Notes under the pieces: model-generated
Seen by the model: the letters and a program-made list of their open reading frames with translations, nothing else
Told to the model about the DNA's origin: nothing
The model's database searches: none
Part shown: in pieces, positions 1-8,460 of the stretch
How the letters are laid out: each line of letters opens with the position of its first letter
Numbering within the stretch: position 1 is the stretch's first letter
Assembly: GCA_900756495.1 (NCBI GenBank)
Contig: CAAEKI010000032.1
Coordinates: 1-9,924 of the forward strand
Length of the DNA stretch: 9,924 nt
Origin: an uncultured Oscillospiraceae bacterium
GTDB taxonomy: Bacteria > Bacillota > Clostridia > Oscillospirales > Oscillospiraceae
Direction: 5' to 3'
Translations under genes and position numbers: made by a program

Positions 1-2
1 TA

Positions 3-416
3 CCGACAGGCTGGACCGCCAATAACAGCGCCCTTGTCTCCCGGGTTGCTCAGCAAGGACGGGTGCACACCGGCAATTATGCAGTCAACCTGGAGGACGG
101 GGCCATTCTGAGTCAGAGTGTCTCTATTTCAGGCGGCTGCTATTATGCGCTGTCTTTCTTTGCCCGGGGTGAGGGTACCCAGGTCGCTCTCACCGCGACC
201 CTCACCTTCACCAACAGTCAGGGGCTCAGCTCGGAGGGTCTCTCGATCGTCATCAATGCCCAAGACATTCCCAACGACAACCGGGAATTCGCCTATTATC
301 GCGGAATTTCCACTCTTGCGCCGGAAAATGCCGATGCCCTTCGTATTGATTTCCATGTGCAGGCTGAGGGCTCCCAGAGCTTGGACCTGGACGACGTCTC
401 CCTCTCCATCGCTTAA
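3..416 (+). CDS. C-terminal part of a protein ending in an NTTRR-F1-like jelly-roll domain (5' end outside window)
   Basis: The open frame runs in from the left edge (first full codon at 3) and stops at 414-416, so the true start lies outside the window. A GTG at 63 is internal to the domain and is unlikely to be the start. The visible ~137 residues have the alternating beta-strand pattern of a carbohydrate-binding-module-like jelly roll: a 'GWTANNSALVSRVAQQGRVHTG' type opening, a 'LSQSVSISGGCYYALSFFAR' type strand pair, and a closing 'LDLDDVSLSIA'. This order (tryptophan near the start, 'sG.ys..l', 'Y.ysl..ar', final 'vDDVsL') matches what I recall of the NTTRR-F1 domain of Firmicutes surface proteins and related DUF/CBM folds. 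That domain usually precedes repeat regions, whereas here it ends the protein. No enzyme function can be claimed. A secreted or spore-surface location is inference. An intrinsic terminator follows 21 bp after the stop. Confidence 0.6.
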   Translation, partial: PTGWTANNSALVSRVAQQGRVHTGNYAVNLEDGAILSQSVSISGGCYYALSFFARGEGTQVALTATLTFTNSQGLSSEGLSIVINAQDIPNDNREFAYYRGISTLAPENADALRIDFHVQAEGSQSLDLDDVSLSIA

Positions 417-436
417 CCGCTGACCTTTGGCACAGT

Positions 437-484
437 GCGCCCCCGGAGGAGCCGCATGCCGGCTCTCCGGGGGCGCTCTTTTTA
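437..484 (+). terminator. Rho-independent terminator after the jelly-roll gene
   Basis: GCGCCCCCGGA (437-447) pairs with TCCGGGGGCGC (466-476). After one bulged G, GAGCC (449-453) pairs with GGCTC (461-465) around a 7-nt loop, giving 16 bp in all. TCTTTTTAT follows directly. The T-tract lies on the + strand, so it serves the upstream + gene. The minus side lacks a T-run. The stop codon of the converging radical SAM gene (482-484) overlaps the tail. Confidence 0.9.
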
Positions 485-1372
485 TGGAAAAAAACTCAGC
501 TGCCGGTCACAATAGCCGTGCTGGTAGGCAGCGGTGATATGCTTCATCTCATACAGCAGCCCCATCTGCCCGCAGGCCGTCCGAAAGGCTTCCCACAGCT
601 CCTTGGCATTCGGGCTGGCACACCAGTAGCGCTCCCCATAGAATCTGCGGTAGCGCTCTGCCAGCCCCGCCTCCGGGAAGAGCCGCTCCAGAGCGGCGAG
701 GTAGTGCATCCGCTGGTTCTGCCGCAGGGTCATTCCAAAGGCGGGATAGACGAACCTGGCTCCTGCCTCCGCCGCCTGCCGAACCACCTCCAGTACCTGC
801 TCAGTGGTATCCTCCAGGAAGGGGAGTACCGGCATCAGAAGCACGCCGGTAAAAATCCCCGCCTCGGAAAGGCGCCGTATTGCCGCAAATCTGCGGGCGG
901 GCGTGGGGGCCTGCGGCTCAATCACAGCGGCCAACTTTTCCTCCGCCGTGGTCACAGTTATCTTACAGATAACCGGGACGTGCTCCCGCATAAGGGCCAG
1001 AATGTCAATATCCCGGACAATCAAATCGCTCTTGGTGGCGATGGCCGTTCCGAATCCGTAGGCATCCAGCAGGTCGATGGCCCGCCGGGTGAGGCCTAAC
1101 TCTTCTTCCAGCGGATTATAGGGATCGCTCATGGAACCCAGGCCGGCAATACCCGGCCTGACCTTCCGCTCCAGGTCATTTCGAAGGATTCGCAGCGCAT
1201 CTGCTTTCACGCGCACCTGATCAAATTCCTGAATCCCATAGCAGTCGCTGCGGCTGTCGCAGTAAATACAGCCGTGGCAGCACCCCCTGTATAAATTAAT
1301 GGTATGGTCCGTACCGAACCAATCGGCGGATTTATTTCGGATTAAAATGTGCTTGGCCGGAAGATACTCCAC
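482..1372 (-). CDS. SplB-like radical SAM protein
   Basis: This is a 296-residue protein of the COG1533/SplB-like radical SAM group. The N-terminal part carries the iron-sulfur motif CxxxCxxC at C31, C35 and C38 ('YRGCCHGCIYCD'), which holds the [4Fe-4S] cluster that cleaves S-adenosylmethionine to a radical. 'GSMSDPYNPLEEELGLTR' (about 78-95) and 'LLMPVLPFLEDT' (about 178-189) are typical of this group, which includes spore photoproduct lyase relatives. The protein lacks enough distinguishing features to be called the lyase itself, so its substrate is unknown. The start is GTG at 1372, supported by AAAGGGGG seven bases upstream. It is expressed alone, divergently from the symporter, and a good promoter lies upstream (1472-1500). 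The gene appears intact and of normal length. The fold assignment is firm and the reaction is unassigned. Confidence 0.92.
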   Translation of the reverse strand: MEYLPAKHILIRNKSADWFGTDHTINLYRGCCHGCIYCDSRSDCYGIQEFDQVRVKADALRILRNDLERKVRPGIAGLGSMSDPYNPLEEELGLTRRAIDLLDAYGFGTAIATKSDLIVRDIDILALMREHVPVICKITVTTAEEKLAAVIEPQAPTPARRFAAIRRLSEAGIFTGVLLMPVLPFLEDTTEQVLEVVRQAAEAGARFVYPAFGMTLRQNQRMHYLAALERLFPEAGLAERYRRFYGERYWCASPNAKELWEAFRTACGQMGLLYEMKHITAAYQHGYCDRQLSFFP

Positions 1373-1471
1373 CGCCGTTCCCCCTTTCAGTGGTGCTCAA
1401 GCTGCGTCATATCATAATCTTAAAAGTGTTGGCCCCCGCTCTGCTTCCATCTACGGTCAATCTGCAGGCTT

Positions 1472-1500
1472 ATTGTATCATAACCTCCATCAATTGTGAA
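1472..1500 (-). promoter_or_regulatory. Predicted SigA-type promoter for the radical SAM gene
   Basis: On the minus strand, TTCACA (1500-1495), a 17-bp spacer and TACAAT (1477-1472) each differ by one base from the vegetative consensus TTGACA-17-TATAAT. The promoter lies about 100 bp upstream of the GTG start at 1372. It sits in the 161-bp divergent spacer, just upstream of the symporter's ribosome site, so the two units could interfere. I see no equally good + strand promoter for the symporter in this spacer. Confidence 0.6.
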
Positions 1501-1520
1501 ATACTAGGAGACAAATGAAA

Positions 1521-1536
1521 AGGAGGCGGCCTCTTG
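1521..1536 (+). promoter_or_regulatory. Shine-Dalgarno AGGAGG that fixes the TTG start of the symporter
   Basis: A perfect AGGAGG (1521-1526) lies seven bases before TTG (1534-1536). The nearby ATG at 1515 is in another frame and overlaps the Shine-Dalgarno site, so TTG is the credible start. Confidence 0.8.
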
Positions 1537-2760
1537 AACAAAACAAAATCCTCCCGGCTCCCCCTTTGGATCTTGCTGAGCCTCGGGCTGGGTATCACAG
1601 CGGGACTTATTCTGGGCGCGCTGGGGGCGGAGCATATTGCTGAAACCTGGATCCGTCCCTTCGGCACGCTCTTTCTTAACTTGGTCAGAATGCTGGTAGT
1701 TCCCCTGGTCTTCTCCTCCATCGTGGTGGGAACCTGTGGACTTGGAGACGCCCGATCCATGGGACGCATCGGCCTGGGAACCGTCCTGTTCTATCTTGCC
1801 ACAACTGCCGCCGCAGTCACTTTGGGACTGGCAGTCGGAAATTTCTTTCCAATCGGCCGCAGCCTTGGCCTCCCGATTCCGGCGGGCGGAGAGAGCGCCG
1901 AGACGGTCAGTCCTGTGGAAACCCTGCTGAATATCATTCCCAATAATCCAGTGGCTGCTCTTGCTGAGGGAAATATGCTGCAAATCATTTTCTTTGCCGT
2001 TGCGCTGGGCGGCGCGGCCGTGCTGATTGGTGCGAAAGCCTCCCCACTCATCCAGGTGTGCGAAAGTCTGGCGCAGGCCATGTATGCGCTCACCGGGGCC
2101 ATCATGAAACTGGCCCCCTTTGCCGTTTTCGCTCTCATCACCCCGGTGGCGGCGGCCTACGGCCCCGACGTACTTCTCCCCCTGGCCGGTGTGGCGGCGG
2201 CAGTCTATGGAGCCTGCGCCGTCCACATGCTCGTGGTCTATCCTGCCGCTGTGGGGGGGCTGGGCCGGATGAGCCCCCTGCGCTTCTTTCGGGAATCGGG
2301 CGGCGCCATTCTCTTCGCTTTCTCGTCAGCCAGTTCTGCAGCAGCCCTTCCCTTTTCTATGGAGGCGGCGGAGCGGTTGGGTGTACCCCGGAGCGTGCGC
2401 TCCTTCGTTCTTCCCCTTGGAGCTACCATCAATATGGACGGCACGGCCATCTATCAGGGCGTCTGCGCTCTCTTTATCGCCAATGCCTATGGGATTTCCC
2501 TGGACCTGGGACAGCAGCTCACCATTATCCTCACCTGTACGCTCTCCTCTATCGGTACGGCCGGCGTCCCTGGTGCTGGAACCATTATGCTGGGCATGGT
2601 GCTCCAGGCGGCCGGTCTCCCTCTGGAGGGTGTGGGGCTGGTCTGGGGCATCGATCGGATTCTGGATATGGCCCGGACGGCCGTAAATATCACTGGCGAA
2701 GCGGCCAGCTCTGTCGTCATTGGCAGGCAGAGCGCCGCAGCGGGACACCAAAACTCCTGA
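1534..2760 (+). CDS. Dicarboxylate/amino acid:cation symporter (DAACS family, predicted glutamate/aspartate transporter)
   Basis: This is a 408-residue multi-pass membrane protein of the GltPh/EAAT fold that imports an acidic amino acid with Na+ or H+. Visible signatures in order are: 'NLVRMLVVPLVFSSIV' (about 49-64), the serine-rich hairpin 1 'SSASSAA' (264-270), 'NMDGT' in TM7 (300-304), hairpin 2 'SSIGTAGVPGAG' (338-349), and TM8 'DRILDMARTAVNITGE' (374-389). D374, D378, R381, T382 and N385 line up at constant spacing with D390, D394, R397, T398 and N401 of GltPh. Keeping Asp378 points to an amino-acid substrate, and keeping Arg381 points to one with a side-chain carboxylate. One departure is Glu389 where GltPh has the Na+-binding Asp405. 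Start TTG is chosen from the strong ribosome site. The gene is monocistronic in this window, and the stop is followed 41 bp later by a large hairpin. Family is secure; exact substrate and ion are inferred. Confidence 0.93.
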   Translation: MNKTKSSRLPLWILLSLGLGITAGLILGALGAEHIAETWIRPFGTLFLNLVRMLVVPLVFSSIVVGTCGLGDARSMGRIGLGTVLFYLATTAAAVTLGLAVGNFFPIGRSLGLPIPAGGESAETVSPVETLLNIIPNNPVAALAEGNMLQIIFFAVALGGAAVLIGAKASPLIQVCESLAQAMYALTGAIMKLAPFAVFALITPVAAAYGPDVLLPLAGVAAAVYGACAVHMLVVYPAAVGGLGRMSPLRFFRESGGAILFAFSSASSAAALPFSMEAAERLGVPRSVRSFVLPLGATINMDGTAIYQGVCALFIANAYGISLDLGQQLTIILTCTLSSIGTAGVPGAGTIMLGMVLQAAGLPLEGVGLVWGIDRILDMARTAVNITGEAASSVVIGRQSAAAGHQNS

Positions 2761-2801
2761 GCCCTTTCTGTACCTGTTCCATACCGAGGCACTGTGTTTA
2801 A

Positions 2802-2850
2802 ACAGACAGACGCGGTGCTGTGCGCTATGCACAGCACCGCGTCTGTCTGT
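2802..2850. repeat. Perfect 22-bp inverted repeat between converging genes (likely bidirectional transcription end)
   Basis: Bases 2802-2823 are the exact reverse complement of 2829-2850, with a 5-base loop GCTAT. It lies in the 170-bp gap between the symporter stop (2760) and the kinase stop (2931). There is no proper T-tract on either side: the + side continues CCGGCTCTG, and the minus side reads TTAAACAC. It probably ends or stabilises both transcripts, but a small mobile palindromic repeat is an alternative. The rest of the gap (2761-2801, 2851-2930) shows nothing recognisable. Confidence 0.75.
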
Positions 2851-2930
2851 CCGGCTCTGAATATCCAGCACAGTTTGATGCCGAGAACATATGTATACTT
2901 GGAGAGGAACCCACTCGTCCGCAGCGGCAG

Positions 2931-5507
2931 CTATGACAGATATCTTTGGATAAGCCGCAGCAGTTCCCGGATATCCAAGGGCTTGGCGATGTGCGCGTTC
3001 ATCCCGCAGTCCAGGCATCGCTGAATATCCTCCGAAAAGGCGTCGGCCGTCATAGCAATGATTGGGACGGCCTTTGCGTCCGGACGCTCCATCGCTCGTA
3101 TGGCCTGTGTGGCCTCATACCCGTTCATAAGCGGCATACGCAGATCCATGAGAACGACTTGATAGGACCCCGGCTCTGACGCCTGAAATGCGTCAACACA
3201 CTCCTGGCCATTCTGCGCCCATTGCAGTTCAAAGCCATGGGCAGAGAGCAGCTCATTGGCGACCTCCCAATTCAGCTCATTGTCCTCCGCCAGCAGAATC
3301 CGTATGCCAGAGAAATCCCGCTCCGGCTCCAGCTCTGTCTCCTGTGCGGCTTGCGGATCGGAAAACCGGTTCAATCCATAGTAGAGCGTGGATTTAAACA
3401 GAGGCTTTGGAATGAAGCCGCTAACACCGGCCTGCCTTGCCTCTTCCTCAAAGTCGCCCCAATCATAAGCGGAGATCAGAAGGATAGGTACGTCATTGCC
3501 AATCCTTTTTCGCATTTCGCGTGCGGTTTCAATTCCGTTCATATCGGGCATCTTCCAATCCAACAGCACGATATGGTATCCGTCCCCTCTGCCGCAGCGT
3601 TTCTCCGCCTTCTCAACAGCTTCAGTTCCGCTCAGCGCATATTCCGCATGGACGCCGATCTCCTCCAGGGAATGGACTGCATCGCGGCAGAGCTGTTCAT
3701 CGTCATCGACCACCAACATCTCCCAGTTGGGCAGCATCATCTCCTTTTCCTGGACCTGAACACGCTCCAGATCCAGCGCCACATGAAACTCCGTCCCCTT
3801 CCCCAGCTCGCTGTGAACCTCGATGCTACCCTCCATCTTGTCCACAATGTATTTTGTAATGGTCATACCCAGTCCGCTGCCCTCTGTCTTCCGCACACGG
3901 CTATTGTCCTCCCGGACAAAAGATTCAAATATGATCTTCTGGAACTCAGGAGACATGCCGATGCCGTTGTCTTTCACCCAAAAGTGCGTGCGGATATAGC
4001 CGTCCCCCCGGGGAGATGCCTCCTGTGCAACTGCTACATCGATAGAGCCGCCTTCCGGCGTAAACTTGATGGCATTGGACAGCAGGTTCAGCAGCACTTG
4101 ATTCAGCCGTATGCCGTCGCAGTAGATCTGCTCGGACAGGATATTGCGGATGGAAATATTAAATGTCTGTTTCTTGGTTTTGATCTCCGGCTGGACAATA
4201 TTGACAATACTCTCCATGGCCTCCCGCAGGGAGAGGGGCTCCATGTTCAGCGTCAGCTTTCCACTCTCCACCTTTGACATATCCAGCACATCGTTGATGC
4301 GCCCCAGCAGATGCTTGCTGGAGAGGCTGATCTTCTGCAGGCAGGCCTTGACCTGATCCGTTTTATCCAGATTGGCCGTTGCAATGGCCGTCATCCCCAC
4401 AATCGCATTCATAGGGGTACGGATATCGTGACTCATATTGGAGAGGAATTCGCTCTTCGCCTTGTTGGCATGCTCCGCCTCCTTCTGTGCCCGCTCGACT
4501 TCTGCCATCTGTCTCCGCGACATGCGGAAATAGAGAAAGAATATGAGCAGTGTCGCCGCCAGAAGAATCGCGCATCCGGCCAGTGTCGTAAGCACTCTCC
4601 GGCCCCCCAGGCCGGAGATCGCCTCATCCAGCATTCCGTGGGGCATAACGGTTACCAGGAACCACTCTGCATGCTCCAGCGGAGAACAGTATACATGCCG
4701 CAGCTGCCCATCCACAGAGACAATCATGGAATACGCCTCACCGCTGCGGAGGTTTTCTTTCATCTCCGCAACCACCGCTGCAGCATCTCTGCCATCAAAG
4801 TCACAGTATTCCAGCAGCCACGTATAATAGTTGTCGCCCTTTGTATCCGCATTCTGTACTACAAAGCTGCCGTCCGCCTGAGTGATGTGGGAAAAAATGA
4901 GCGTGTCGTCCACCCCTAGGGCCAGCGCCTGATTCAGATACTCAATAGGGAGCCCCACCACCAGGGCAGTGCATTGGCCGCCGGTGCGCAAGGGGTAGCC
5001 CTCAGAAACAGGATAGCCGACAGAGATACCGTACAGCAGCAAAGTTTTACCGTCGGCCGTTTCGCCGATGGCAACCTTCTTTTCCGCCCGGTTCAGGGAG
5101 TCCAAAAAGGAGCGCTCATCAATAACGGTAAGCTCTTCCCCAAAGATTACGTCGGCCTCTCCCTCAGTGTTATAGAGCGCAAGATAGACGAACTCCCGCG
5201 ATCTCCCGCTGTTGGTCAATGCCTCAATGACCTTCTCATCAAGTTCATCTACGGACTCCGGCGGGGTTACCTGCGTAATGCCCTCTACCTGAATTAAACG
5301 CATATTTACCAGGGAATTAAAGTGACGCTGCAGCTGGAGGTTCATCTCCTCCATATAAAGATTGACTACTTCCGTAATCGTCTTGTCACTTTCCTTCACC
5401 ATATAGTGGGTAATCCAGACAAAGACGCCCACGCAGAGGAGCGCAAGACATACAAAGCTGCTCCATAAGAATCTAAGCGTTTTTCTCCTGTTTTCCGTCG
5501 CGTTCAC
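2931..5507 (-). CDS. Membrane hybrid histidine kinase with two C-terminal receiver domains
   Basis: The product is 858 residues. Order: membrane helix (about 11-34), extracytoplasmic sensor of about 270 residues (37-303, probably a Cache-like fold), second membrane helix (about 306-327), short coiled coil, HisKA with phospho-accepting His360 in '[14 protein letters not shown]', HATPase with N-box '[12 protein letters not shown]' (472-483), G1 'DNGIGM' from 513 and G2 'GSGLGMT' (543-549). Receiver 1 has D601/D602, phospho-acceptor D650, S679 and K701. Receiver 2 has E741/D742, D788, T820 and K842. Both receivers keep every key residue, so both look able to be phosphorylated. The start is GTG at 5507, whose bases overlap the TGA of the preceding kinase gene (GTGA), with a GGGGAG ribosome site seven bases upstream, so translation is probably coupled. 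It is the last gene of the operon. The HPt protein encoded upstream is its likely phosphate partner. The signal it senses is unknown. Confidence 0.93.
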   Translation of the reverse strand: MNATENRRKTLRFLWSSFVCLALLCVGVFVWITHYMVKESDKTITEVVNLYMEEMNLQLQRHFNSLVNMRLIQVEGITQVTPPESVDELDEKVIEALTNSGRSREFVYLALYNTEGEADVIFGEELTVIDERSFLDSLNRAEKKVAIGETADGKTLLLYGISVGYPVSEGYPLRTGGQCTALVVGLPIEYLNQALALGVDDTLIFSHITQADGSFVVQNADTKGDNYYTWLLEYCDFDGRDAAAVVAEMKENLRSGEAYSMIVSVDGQLRHVYCSPLEHAEWFLVTVMPHGMLDEAISGLGGRRVLTTLAGCAILLAATLLIFFLYFRMSRRQMAEVERAQKEAEHANKAKSEFLSNMSHDIRTPMNAIVGMTAIATANLDKTDQVKACLQKISLSSKHLLGRINDVLDMSKVESGKLTLNMEPLSLREAMESIVNIVQPEIKTKKQTFNISIRNILSEQIYCDGIRLNQVLLNLLSNAIKFTPEGGSIDVAVAQEASPRGDGYIRTHFWVKDNGIGMSPEFQKIIFESFVREDNSRVRKTEGSGLGMTITKYIVDKMEGSIEVHSELGKGTEFHVALDLERVQVQEKEMMLPNWEMLVVDDDEQLCRDAVHSLEEIGVHAEYALSGTEAVEKAEKRCGRGDGYHIVLLDWKMPDMNGIETAREMRKRIGNDVPILLISAYDWGDFEEEARQAGVSGFIPKPLFKSTLYYGLNRFSDPQAAQETELEPERDFSGIRILLAEDNELNWEVANELLSAHGFELQWAQNGQECVDAFQASEPGSYQVVLMDLRMPLMNGYEATQAIRAMERPDAKAVPIIAMTADAFSEDIQRCLDCGMNAHIAKPLDIRELLRLIQRYLS

Positions 5508-8074
5508 AGCACATCTCCCCCCCTAGAATCGGTCAGCCGGATTACCGTCCGGCAGAGCAGTCCAAAGTCAATGGGTTTGGAAATATGGGCATCCATACCG
5601 GCAGCGGCGGTAGCGGCAATGTCCTCGGCAAAAGCATTGGCCGTCACCGCGATCACAGGTACGCGCTTCGCGTCCGGCCGGCTGAGAGAGCGGATGCGCC
5701 GGGCCGCCCCGCAGCCGTCCAGCTCCGGCATCTGCATATCCATCAGGACTGCGTCAAAGGTAAAGGGCTCAGACGCCTGAAAGAGCTCCACCGCCTCACG
5801 CCCATTCCATGCCTGCGTAACCCGGACGCCATTCATGGAGAGCACCTCGGTGGCCAGCTCCATATTCACCACATTATCCTCTGCCAACAGGATATGCTTC
5901 CCCTCCAGAGCATTGAGCTCCGCCTTCGGTATATCCCCCGGATCGGCAGAGGGGCCGCCGGCACCTTCCTCTCCTTCAACGGCGGCGAACGGCAAAATAA
6001 TTGTGAAAGCGGTCCCCTTTCCCTGCTCGCTGTCTACAGATATCTCCCCGCTCATCTGCGTCACCAGGCTTTTGGTAATGGACATCCCCAACCCGGTACC
6101 AGATGCCTGCCGGGCCCGGAAACGCATCTCCCGGCTGTAGGGCTCGAACAGATGGGGCAGAAATTCCTTCGTCATACCAATTCCTGTATCTGCAACCACC
6201 AGCTTGTATTTGGCATACTCGCCTGAATCTATCTGCGTGACAGATACAGAGATTGTATCTCCGTCATTGGTAAACTTAAATGCGTTTGAGAGCAGGTTGT
6301 TCAGAATCTGATTGATACGAAAGGGGTCCCCCAGCAGCCTGACGTCTTTGATCGGCAAATCCAGACGCAATACCTTGTGCTCCGCATCGGCCTGAAAACG
6401 GAATGACTCCAGACACTCTTCCACACATTCGCGCAGGTAAAATTCCTTATTGTTCAGAAGCACCTTCCCCTGCTCCATGCGGGACATATCCAGGATATCG
6501 TTGATCAAATTCAAAAGCTGCCGGCTGGCTGTGTTGATCTTCTTCAAATAGCCGCTTACCTTGTCCGGATCGCCGGCTTGCCGCCCGGCCAGCTCACTCA
6601 AGCCCACAATGGCGTTGAGCGGAGTGCGCATATCGTGTGACATGTTGCTGAAAAAGGACTGCTTGGCATCTTCATTTCTCCTGGCAATAGCCAGCGCGTC
6701 TTCCAACAGACTGCGCTCCCGGAGCTGGCGCTGCTTCTCCTCTTCCACCTCCTGAAAACAGAGCACAACCTCCTCCGGCGCCAGGGACTCGTCAAACAGC
6801 ACCCGCACATTGACCCAGCGCAGCTCATCCCCAAATTGGCGGAGAAAATCTCCTCCAAAATTTCGTACCCGCTGCTTGACCAGCCTGCGGATATTCTCTG
6901 TGGAAAAGCTCTCCTCGAACTCCTTGAGCGCATCTGCCTCTATAACCTCGCTGACTATCTTGAGCAGATCTTCATATTTCCCAAAGGGAGGGATGCGGGA
7001 GCGCACATAATCTGATCCCTTTATCATCTCATAGGTGCTCTGTGCGTAATCGATCCGATACAGTGCATAGTAAGAGTTACCCAATACCCGCACGGTCTCA
7101 TTGGTGCGCTCAATGCGATCGTTGGATTTCATATCACGCCAGGTCATTCCCACCAGGACGAGCAAAAACAAAATAATAATCAAGACGCAGGACAGCGTAA
7201 ACCAGTTGAGATTATTTAATATGTTGAAATAGGGGATGGTTACGATAGAATACCATCCGTTGTCCATGCGGGTAAAATAGGCGGCGCGCTGGTTTCCATC
7301 CAGGTCAATGATATGGTCATCATAACTGCCCAGCGCGCCGGCCTCAAACTGCTCAATCAAGCTGTTGAGATACTGCTGAAGCGTTTGATCCGACGCTTCC
7401 AGGTCTGTCTGCTTGTAGATGATCCTGCCCATGCTGTCGCACAGGAAGAAAGAATCTCCTTTTTCCTGGCTCATGGAATCCAGCTGGAAGCGGATATTTT
7501 CCGGCAGGATGTCAAACGCCATAACCGTGTCGCTGCCTCTGCACTTCTGGGCTGCGGTAATGACCGGCCTGCCGTAGATCGCGTCGGTATACACATCCGT
7601 AAAAATAACTTGGCCGTCAGCTGCAAGAGCCTTCTGATACCACTCCGTGCTGTAGATATCGTAGGTAGCGTCCCCTTCCCAGGGATTGGCCGCTATGATT
7701 TTTCCATCCATCACAATATAGGGATCTACTGCTCCGGCGCCCAGGACCATATCCAGCCGCATAAAATAGACGTCCATCCACTCGGCTATCTCTTCTCTGG
7801 TTTTGCCGTCGGACTCCTGCTTGTCGATGGATGCAGCACCAAAAGAGAGCAGCGTCTCATAGACCGTCAGACTGGCCTGCTCCTCTGACGCATAGTTTTG
7901 AGCCAGCGCAACCCCCATATTATAGGCATTTTTCAGCAGAGCGGAGCGAATCAGCAGCATACCGGCAACCACCAGCACCGCCAGCGCGATAAAGGCCACA
8001 ATATTGAGGCGCATATTTTTGAGCGAGCGCTTTAAACCGGCGCTGTATCTCTTCCGGCGGCTATGGCATTCCAT
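5504..8074 (-). CDS. Membrane hybrid histidine kinase with Cache-like sensor and one receiver domain
   Basis: The product is 856 residues. Order: membrane helix (about 24-45), extracytoplasmic region 46-288 with 'STEWYQKAL' (142-150) and '[14 protein letters not shown]' (162-175), which are hallmark patterns of double-Cache (dCACHE) small-molecule sensors, then a membrane helix (about 292-311), a PAS-like segment (about 325-445), coiled coil, HisKA with His480 in '[14 protein letters not shown]', HATPase with N-box '[13 protein letters not shown]', G1 'DTGIGM' from 629 and G2 'GTGLGMS' (659-665). A receiver follows (727-845) with E732/D733, phospho-acceptor D779, T811 and K833. The start ATG at 8074 is supported by GGAGGG nine bases upstream. 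A later Met at residue 21 has no ribosome site. The gene overlaps the HPt gene by 14 bp and the next kinase by 4 bp. Its receiver closely resembles the last receiver of that kinase ('FQASEP', 'RPDAK'), suggesting shared ancestry. The ligand is unknown. Confidence 0.93.
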   Translation of the reverse strand: MECHSRRKRYSAGLKRSLKNMRLNIVAFIALAVLVVAGMLLIRSALLKNAYNMGVALAQNYASEEQASLTVYETLLSFGAASIDKQESDGKTREEIAEWMDVYFMRLDMVLGAGAVDPYIVMDGKIIAANPWEGDATYDIYSTEWYQKALAADGQVIFTDVYTDAIYGRPVITAAQKCRGSDTVMAFDILPENIRFQLDSMSQEKGDSFFLCDSMGRIIYKQTDLEASDQTLQQYLNSLIEQFEAGALGSYDDHIIDLDGNQRAAYFTRMDNGWYSIVTIPYFNILNNLNWFTLSCVLIIILFLLVLVGMTWRDMKSNDRIERTNETVRVLGNSYYALYRIDYAQSTYEMIKGSDYVRSRIPPFGKYEDLLKIVSEVIEADALKEFEESFSTENIRRLVKQRVRNFGGDFLRQFGDELRWVNVRVLFDESLAPEEVVLCFQEVEEEKQRQLRERSLLEDALAIARRNEDAKQSFFSNMSHDMRTPLNAIVGLSELAGRQAGDPDKVSGYLKKINTASRQLLNLINDILDMSRMEQGKVLLNNKEFYLRECVEECLESFRFQADAEHKVLRLDLPIKDVRLLGDPFRINQILNNLLSNAFKFTNDGDTISVSVTQIDSGEYAKYKLVVADTGIGMTKEFLPHLFEPYSREMRFRARQASGTGLGMSITKSLVTQMSGEISVDSEQGKGTAFTIILPFAAVEGEEGAGGPSADPGDIPKAELNALEGKHILLAEDNVVNMELATEVLSMNGVRVTQAWNGREAVELFQASEPFTFDAVLMDMQMPELDGCGAARRIRSLSRPDAKRVPVIAVTANAFAEDIAATAAAGMDAHISKPIDFGLLCRTVIRLTDSRGGDVL

Positions 8075-8432
8075 CGCCGTATACCCTCCGAATCACTTCT
8101 ACCAATTCAACATAAGCGGGGCGAACCGCATCCATAAGTCCGACCGCCGCAGCCCAGTCCCCACCGCGGAATGCATCAACCTGGCGTGTAAGCAGATTAT
8201 AAAGGGTATTCATAGACAGATTTCCGCATACCCCCTTCAGCGTGTGCGCAGCGTGGACAGCCCCCTCCGGGTCTTCTGCGGCGACGGCATGTTCCAGCTT
8301 TTCAAAGTTGGGATCGGACAAAAATTTGATTAGAAACCGCTCCAGCAGGGTCTCGCTTCCCATCAGGCGCTCCAGCGCGCCGTCCACATCTATGCCGGCG
8401 CCGGTGAGCTGTTCCTTTTTTACCGTATCCAT
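8061..8432 (-). CDS. Stand-alone HPt (histidine phosphotransfer) protein
   Basis: This is a small all-helical phosphotransfer protein that would carry phosphate from a kinase receiver to a response regulator. The core motif 'AAHTLKGVCGNL' contains the phospho-accepting histidine (residue 63 from the chosen start), with the Lys three residues later and the Gly after it typical of Hpt domains. The N-terminal part, 'IDVDGALERLMGSETLLERFLIKF', is the usual first helices. Start choice: an ATG at 8450 is in frame, but the ATG at 8432 has AAGGAG eight bases upstream (8446-8441), so I prefer 8432 (123 residues); the longer form would be 129. It sits 28 bp after the HD-GYP stop and overlaps the next kinase gene by 14 bp. 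Its position between kinases and regulator fits a hub for both hybrid kinases. It looks intact. Confidence 0.92.
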   Translation of the reverse strand: MDTVKKEQLTGAGIDVDGALERLMGSETLLERFLIKFLSDPNFEKLEHAVAAEDPEGAVHAAHTLKGVCGNLSMNTLYNLLTRQVDAFRGGDWAAAVGLMDAVRPAYVELVEVIRRVYGDGMP

Positions 8433-8440
8433 GTCCAGAA

Positions 8441-8446
8441 CTCCTT
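8441..8446 (-). promoter_or_regulatory. Shine-Dalgarno AAGGAG deciding the HPt start
   Basis: AAGGAG on the minus strand lies eight bases before ATG 8432-8430. The alternative ATG at 8450 is preceded only by a weak AGAGAG six bases upstream. Confidence 0.6.
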
Positions 8447-8460
8447 CCATATGCCGCTCT

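Noticed and set aside
518..1099. 193-codon + strand frame opposite the radical SAM gene
   Set aside because: Shadow of a gene with a clear CxxxCxxC motif; no family resemblance in the + product.
1373..1533. + strand promoter for the symporter near TATCAT (1476-1481)
   Set aside because: No acceptable -35 box is found 16-18 bp upstream, so it was not listed.
1504..2226. 240-codon minus-strand frame opposite the symporter
   Set aside because: Its composition is hydrophilic and low in complexity, and the + strand encodes a conserved transporter through the whole stretch.
3222..4277. Long open frame (351 codons) on the + strand
   Set aside because: It lies opposite the hybrid kinase gene, whose HisKA, HATPase and receiver motifs are unmistakable; the + product has no recognisable motif and no good ribosome site.
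7313..7888. 191-codon + strand frame opposite the kinase sensor region
   Set aside because: The minus strand codes the Cache-like sensor continuously with membrane helices on both sides; the + frame has no support.
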